From Microcaldota archaeon (lineage in GTDB: Archaea > Micrarchaeota > Micrarchaeia > Norongarragalinales > UBA10210): DNA of 5,284 nucleotides. The stretch is taken from assembly GCA_013331595.1 (NCBI GenBank), contig DUGE01000038.1:6944-12227 (forward strand). Reading direction: 5' to 3'. This document shows positions 4,445 through 5,284 of this stretch, one piece after another (within the stretch, counting starts at the first letter, position 1; the number at the start of each line of letters is the position of its first letter). Position numbers and translations under genes: made by a program. Below the pieces are notes generated by a model. It was not told the origin of the DNA, searched no databases, and worked only from the letters and a program-made list of their open reading frames with translations.

Positions 4445-5284
4445 TCAATTCTGCATTATGCTTTCGAGGGAAGGCAGTTTAATGCTTGCCGGAAAAGCAC
4501 GGGCAAACAAATCGTAAACACTCTGCAAATCTTTTTGAGTCTTGCCCTCGAACCTTGCGCTAAGCAAAGGCTCGGTCTGCGAAGCGCGCACCAAACCCCA
4601 GGCCGAGGCATCGGCATACTTCACTCCGTCGGCAGTTGAGAGCTTGAGGTTTTGCGATGAAAGGCTTTTCTTCACCGTTTCCACAGCCTCGTCCTTAATC
4701 TCGCACGGAATGCGCAACTCGCGAGTAGAGAAATAAGTTTTAACGCTTGCTGCAAGTTTAGATGCAGCCGCGGCCTTGCTTTTCACCAGCCAGGCGAGCT
4801 TGGCGCTTGCAAACAGGCCGTCGTCAAAGCCATTGTTTTCGGCAAAGCAAACGTGGCCCGTGGTTTCGCAGGCGAACACCGCTCCCTCGCGGATTGTCTC
4901 GCGCACGGCAATCCTTCCGGCACGCGTTTCAAAAGGAATCCCGCCCAGACTGGCTATTTCCTCTGCAACGGCCATCGAGCAGCGCAATTCAAAACCAACC
5001 GTTTCCCCTCGCGGCAGGGATTCCAAAACCTCGCGGATGAAAAGCACGTTCGCCGCATCGCTCGAAATAATCTTGCCTTTCTCGTCGACAAAAACAGCCC
5101 TGTCGCCATCCCCGTCGTAAGCTATGCCTAGATCGGCGCGTTCGGCCAAAACTTTTTTCTGCAAATCCACTAGGTTTTCCTGCTTTGAAGGGTCGGGCAA
5201 GTGGTTTGGGAAAGTGCCGTCGGGCTCGCAGTAGAGCGGAACGACTTTAGCGCCGAGCTTGCGGAACAATTTCACGGCCACGCT
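4445..5284 (-). CDS. Phosphomannomutase/phosphoglucomutase family enzyme, C-terminal part (5' end outside window)
   Basis: The C-terminal 279 residues of an alpha-D-phosphohexomutase; the frame stays open to the window edge, so the domain with the phosphoserine is missing here and the GTG at 5281 is internal. The family interconverts hexose-6-phosphate and hexose-1-phosphate (mannose or glucose) in the cytoplasm, feeding nucleotide-sugar synthesis. Seen, in fragment numbering: PDGTFPNHLPDP (21-32); the Mg-binding loop DGDGDR (57-62); the sugar-specificity loop CETTGH (139-144), followed by GFDDGLF (152-158) as in AlgC-type PMM/PGM; and the C-terminal phosphate-binding loop RASQTEP (233-239) with RFEG. 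Deviations from consensus are Cys for the Gly of GExSGH, Thr for its Ser, and AGRIAVRE where VGxxxI is usual. It lies immediately upstream of the glycosyltransferase in the same direction. Family is secure; whether mannose or glucose is preferred cannot be told. Confidence 0.92.
   Translation of the reverse strand, partial: SVAVKLFRKLGAKVVPLYCEPDGTFPNHLPDPSKQENLVDLQKKVLAERADLGIAYDGDGDRAVFVDEKGKIISSDAANVLFIREVLESLPRGETVGFELRCSMAVAEEIASLGGIPFETRAGRIAVRETIREGAVFACETTGHVCFAENNGFDDGLFASAKLAWLVKSKAAAASKLAASVKTYFSTRELRIPCEIKDEAVETVKKSLSSQNLKLSTADGVKYADASAWGLVRASQTEPLLSARFEGKTQKDLQSVYDLFARAFPASIKLPSLESIMQN

Noticed and set aside
4776..5120. Several overlapping plus-strand open frames opposite the phosphohexomutase
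   Set aside because: They are antisense to diagnostic catalytic loops of the phosphohexomutase and have no coding signals of their own.

Overview
The window looks like chromosomal DNA from an archaeon, probably a small-genome (DPANN-like) lineage, though the exact phylum cannot be read from 5.3 kb. The evidence is a geranylgeranyl-reductase-type flavoprotein, a short Alg5/Dpm1-like glycosyltransferase, AT-rich TATA-like boxes about 26-28 nt upstream of start codons (leaderless transcription), and GGTG ribosome-binding motifs in front of TTG starts. Coding density is high and the longest true intergenic gap is under 100 bases.

Layout. (1) Positions 2-298, plus strand: the C-terminal 98 residues of a cis-prenyltransferase (UppS family), cut by the window edge. 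(2) Positions 383-1276, plus strand: a complete single-domain Fic protein with its own predicted promoter. The last ~30 bases of the prenyltransferase gene, encoding ATESRKGK-stop, recur just after the fic stop, so fic sits between two direct repeats. (3) Positions 1330-5284, minus strand: five genes transcribed leftward. In transcription order they are a phosphohexomutase (5' end outside the window), a dolichyl-phosphate glycosyltransferase-like GT2 enzyme, an unrecognised 253-aa basic protein with a possible helix-turn-helix and degenerate 'LNADxxF' repeats, a geranylgeranyl reductase family flavoprotein, and an unrecognised 127-aa Arg-rich protein with its own predicted promoter.

How the genes fit together. 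Four of the seven genes form a coherent set for a lipid-linked sugar pathway. The cis-prenyltransferase builds the polyprenyl carrier. The reductase can saturate isoprenoid chains (archaeol lipids and, in some archaea, dolichol). The phosphohexomutase supplies hexose-1-phosphate for nucleotide sugars. The GT2 enzyme transfers sugar to the lipid carrier phosphate. This is an inference from family membership and adjacency. The Fic gene, the LNAD-repeat protein and the Arg-rich protein do not fit the pathway and look like accessory insertions: fic because of the flanking repeats, the LNAD-repeat gene because of its different codon use (15 of 16 Asp codons are GAT).

The most notable observation is the duplicated 3' end of the prenyltransferase gene bracketing fic. 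It resembles an attachment-site or gene-end-targeted insertion, but no integrase is present.
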